From an uncultured Eubacteriales bacterium (lineage in GTDB: Bacteria; Bacillota; Clostridia; Christensenellales; Christensenellaceae), in assembly GCA_905193725.1 (NCBI GenBank), contig CAJJPW010000125.1, positions 1-6,499 on the forward strand: DNA of 6,499 nt, read 5' to 3'. The notes below the pieces were generated by a model. The model did not search any database, had not been told where the DNA came from, and was given only the letters and a program-made list of their open reading frames with translations. Made by a program: the position numbers and the translations under genes. The number at the start of each line of letters is the position of its first letter. Position 1 is the first letter of the stretch. Below, one piece after another: positions 5,720 through 6,499 of the stretch.

Positions 5720-6388
5720 TTACTCCAGAGATCGTATGATATCCAAAGCAGAAGCAGTATTAATACCCATGCGCTCGACTCCCATATCTACAAGTGTCAT
5801 AAAGTCATCTACCGTACGAATACCACCTGCAGCCTTCACTTTAATAGCAGAGCCACAATGTTGTTTAATTTTAGCAATGCGTTCAATATTGGCATTACCA
5901 GGAACCCAACCAGTACCAGTTTTTACAAAATCGGCACCAGAGGCAATGACTAAATCACAAGCTTTTAGCATTTCCTCGTCAGTGAGTAGATTAATTTCAA
6001 TAATGACCTTGGTAAGAGCTTTTCCCTTTGCGAGTGAAATAATTTGGGAGAGTTCGTCTTGAACAAACTGATACTCTTTATTTTTGAGTTTCCCGATGTT
6101 CATGACGATATCCATCTCTTGGACACCGTCAAGGAGGAGCTGCTGAGCCTCGAGGAGTTTGGTTTGAGTTAAATGAGCACCAGAGGGAAAGCCGACAGGA
6201 GCGCCGACATAAACGCCTGGAACATCTTTCAGCATTTGAGCAAGAGTGGAGACCCAGCAGGGCAGTACATGAACGTTTATAAACTTATATTGTTTCGCAT
6301 AAGAGACGACTTTTTGAATATCTTTGAGAGAGTGCTGGGATCTAACAGCACTGATATCGATCATAGCAGCAGCTTCACTAGGTAACAT
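5720..6388 (-). CDS. deoC: Deoxyribose-phosphate aldolase family protein (DeoC-like, divergent N-terminus)
   Basis: This 222-residue class I aldolase barrel is of normal DeoC length. DeoC cleaves 2-deoxyribose 5-phosphate to acetaldehyde and glyceraldehyde 3-phosphate in deoxynucleoside catabolism, in the cytoplasm. The catalytic set is complete: Schiff-base lysine K156 in FVKTGTGW, second lysine K185 in KVKAAGGIRT, and acidic D93 in EMDIVMNIG. The N-terminus departs from the usual IDHT-LLKP pattern, reading MIDISAVRSQHSLKDI (9-24), and the next strand is VHVLPCWV (39-46), where standard members have a V-C-V-P type motif. This suggests a side branch of the family, so the substrate may not be deoxyribose phosphate. 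ATG 6388 has GGAGG 7 nt upstream (6396-6400). No other deo genes (nucleoside phosphorylase, phosphopentomutase, cytidine deaminase) are visible. A terminator follows at 5627-5670. Confidence 0.88.
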   Translation of the reverse strand: MLPSEAAAMIDISAVRSQHSLKDIQKVVSYAKQYKFINVHVLPCWVSTLAQMLKDVPGVYVGAPVGFPSGAHLTQTKLLEAQQLLLDGVQEMDIVMNIGKLKNKEYQFVQDELSQIISLAKGKALTKVIIEINLLTDEEMLKACDLVIASGADFVKTGTGWVPGNANIERIAKIKQHCGSAIKVKAAGGIRTVDDFMTLVDMGVERMGINTASALDIIRSLE

Positions 6389-6469
6389 GTTGAATCCTCC
6401 GTAAGTAGTAAAAATAATAAGAAAAAGTATTCATAAAACTGAGACAGCAGAAAAAATAAAGCAGCAAGC

Positions 6470-6499
6470 CAGCCCCGGCGGAAAAAGCTGCCGGGGCTG
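6470..6499. terminator. GC-rich hairpin at the right edge, probable terminator cut by the window end
   Basis: A perfect 10-bp inverted repeat CAGCCCCGGC/GCCGGGGCTG (6470-6479 with 6490-6499) encloses a 10-nt A-rich loop. It sits about 80 nt upstream of deoC. On the minus strand a T-rich run (6451-6459) follows only after a 10-nt gap. The plus-strand tail lies beyond the window, so the active direction cannot be decided. It probably separates deoC from the gene to the right. Confidence 0.6.

Noticed and set aside
5736..6062. Plus-strand open frame of about 108 codons opposite deoC
   Set aside because: It is antisense to a complete aldolase with intact catalytic motifs and has no recognisable domain.
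1..6499. CRISPR array, tRNA or rRNA gene, phage genes, toxin-antitoxin pair
   Set aside because: No regularly spaced repeats, no recognisable tRNA or rRNA features, and no matching protein motifs were found on either strand.

Overview
The window is about 6.5 kb of chromosomal DNA from what looks like a low-to-mid GC Gram-positive anaerobe of the Bacillota, probably class Clostridia. The reasons are strong AGGAGG-type ribosome binding sites, sigma-A-like promoters, many U-tailed hairpin terminators, AT-rich spacers, and a CGGC-domain protein and RarA of the Clostridia type. No rRNA, tRNA or species marker is present, so genus is not claimed.

Every intact gene is on the minus strand, and most are separate transcription units, each with its own terminator. 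Reading in the direction of transcription (right to left): a DeoC-type aldolase (5720-6388) ends in a two-way terminator (5627-5670). Next is the only plus-strand gene trace, a decayed IS1182-like transposase (about 5048-5439). Then comes a tight three-gene cassette (4852 to 3815) encoding a zinc-ribbon protein and two small two-helix membrane proteins with coiled-coil tails, closed by a terminator at 3718-3760. The promoter of rarA (2377-3684) overlaps that terminator; RarA is a clamp-loader-like AAA+ ATPase that acts at stalled replication forks. A terminator follows rarA, then a near-consensus sigma-A promoter drives an O-antigen ligase/polymerase-family membrane protein (741-2045). After its terminator, an extended -10 promoter drives a small Cys-rich CGGC-domain protein (53-385), followed by a hairpin at the left edge.

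The genes do not form one pathway. RarA is housekeeping, DeoC is catabolic, the Wzy-like protein acts in surface polysaccharide assembly without visible partners, and the CGGC protein is a probable metal or redox protein. The least explained part is the zinc-ribbon plus two-TM/coiled-coil cassette. Other points of interest are the wzy-like gene, whose ideal Shine-Dalgarno site faces an AUA codon and not the AUG; a coding-looking frame past the stop of the last cassette gene; and a promoter packed inside a terminator. No CRISPR array, phage module or complete mobile element was seen.
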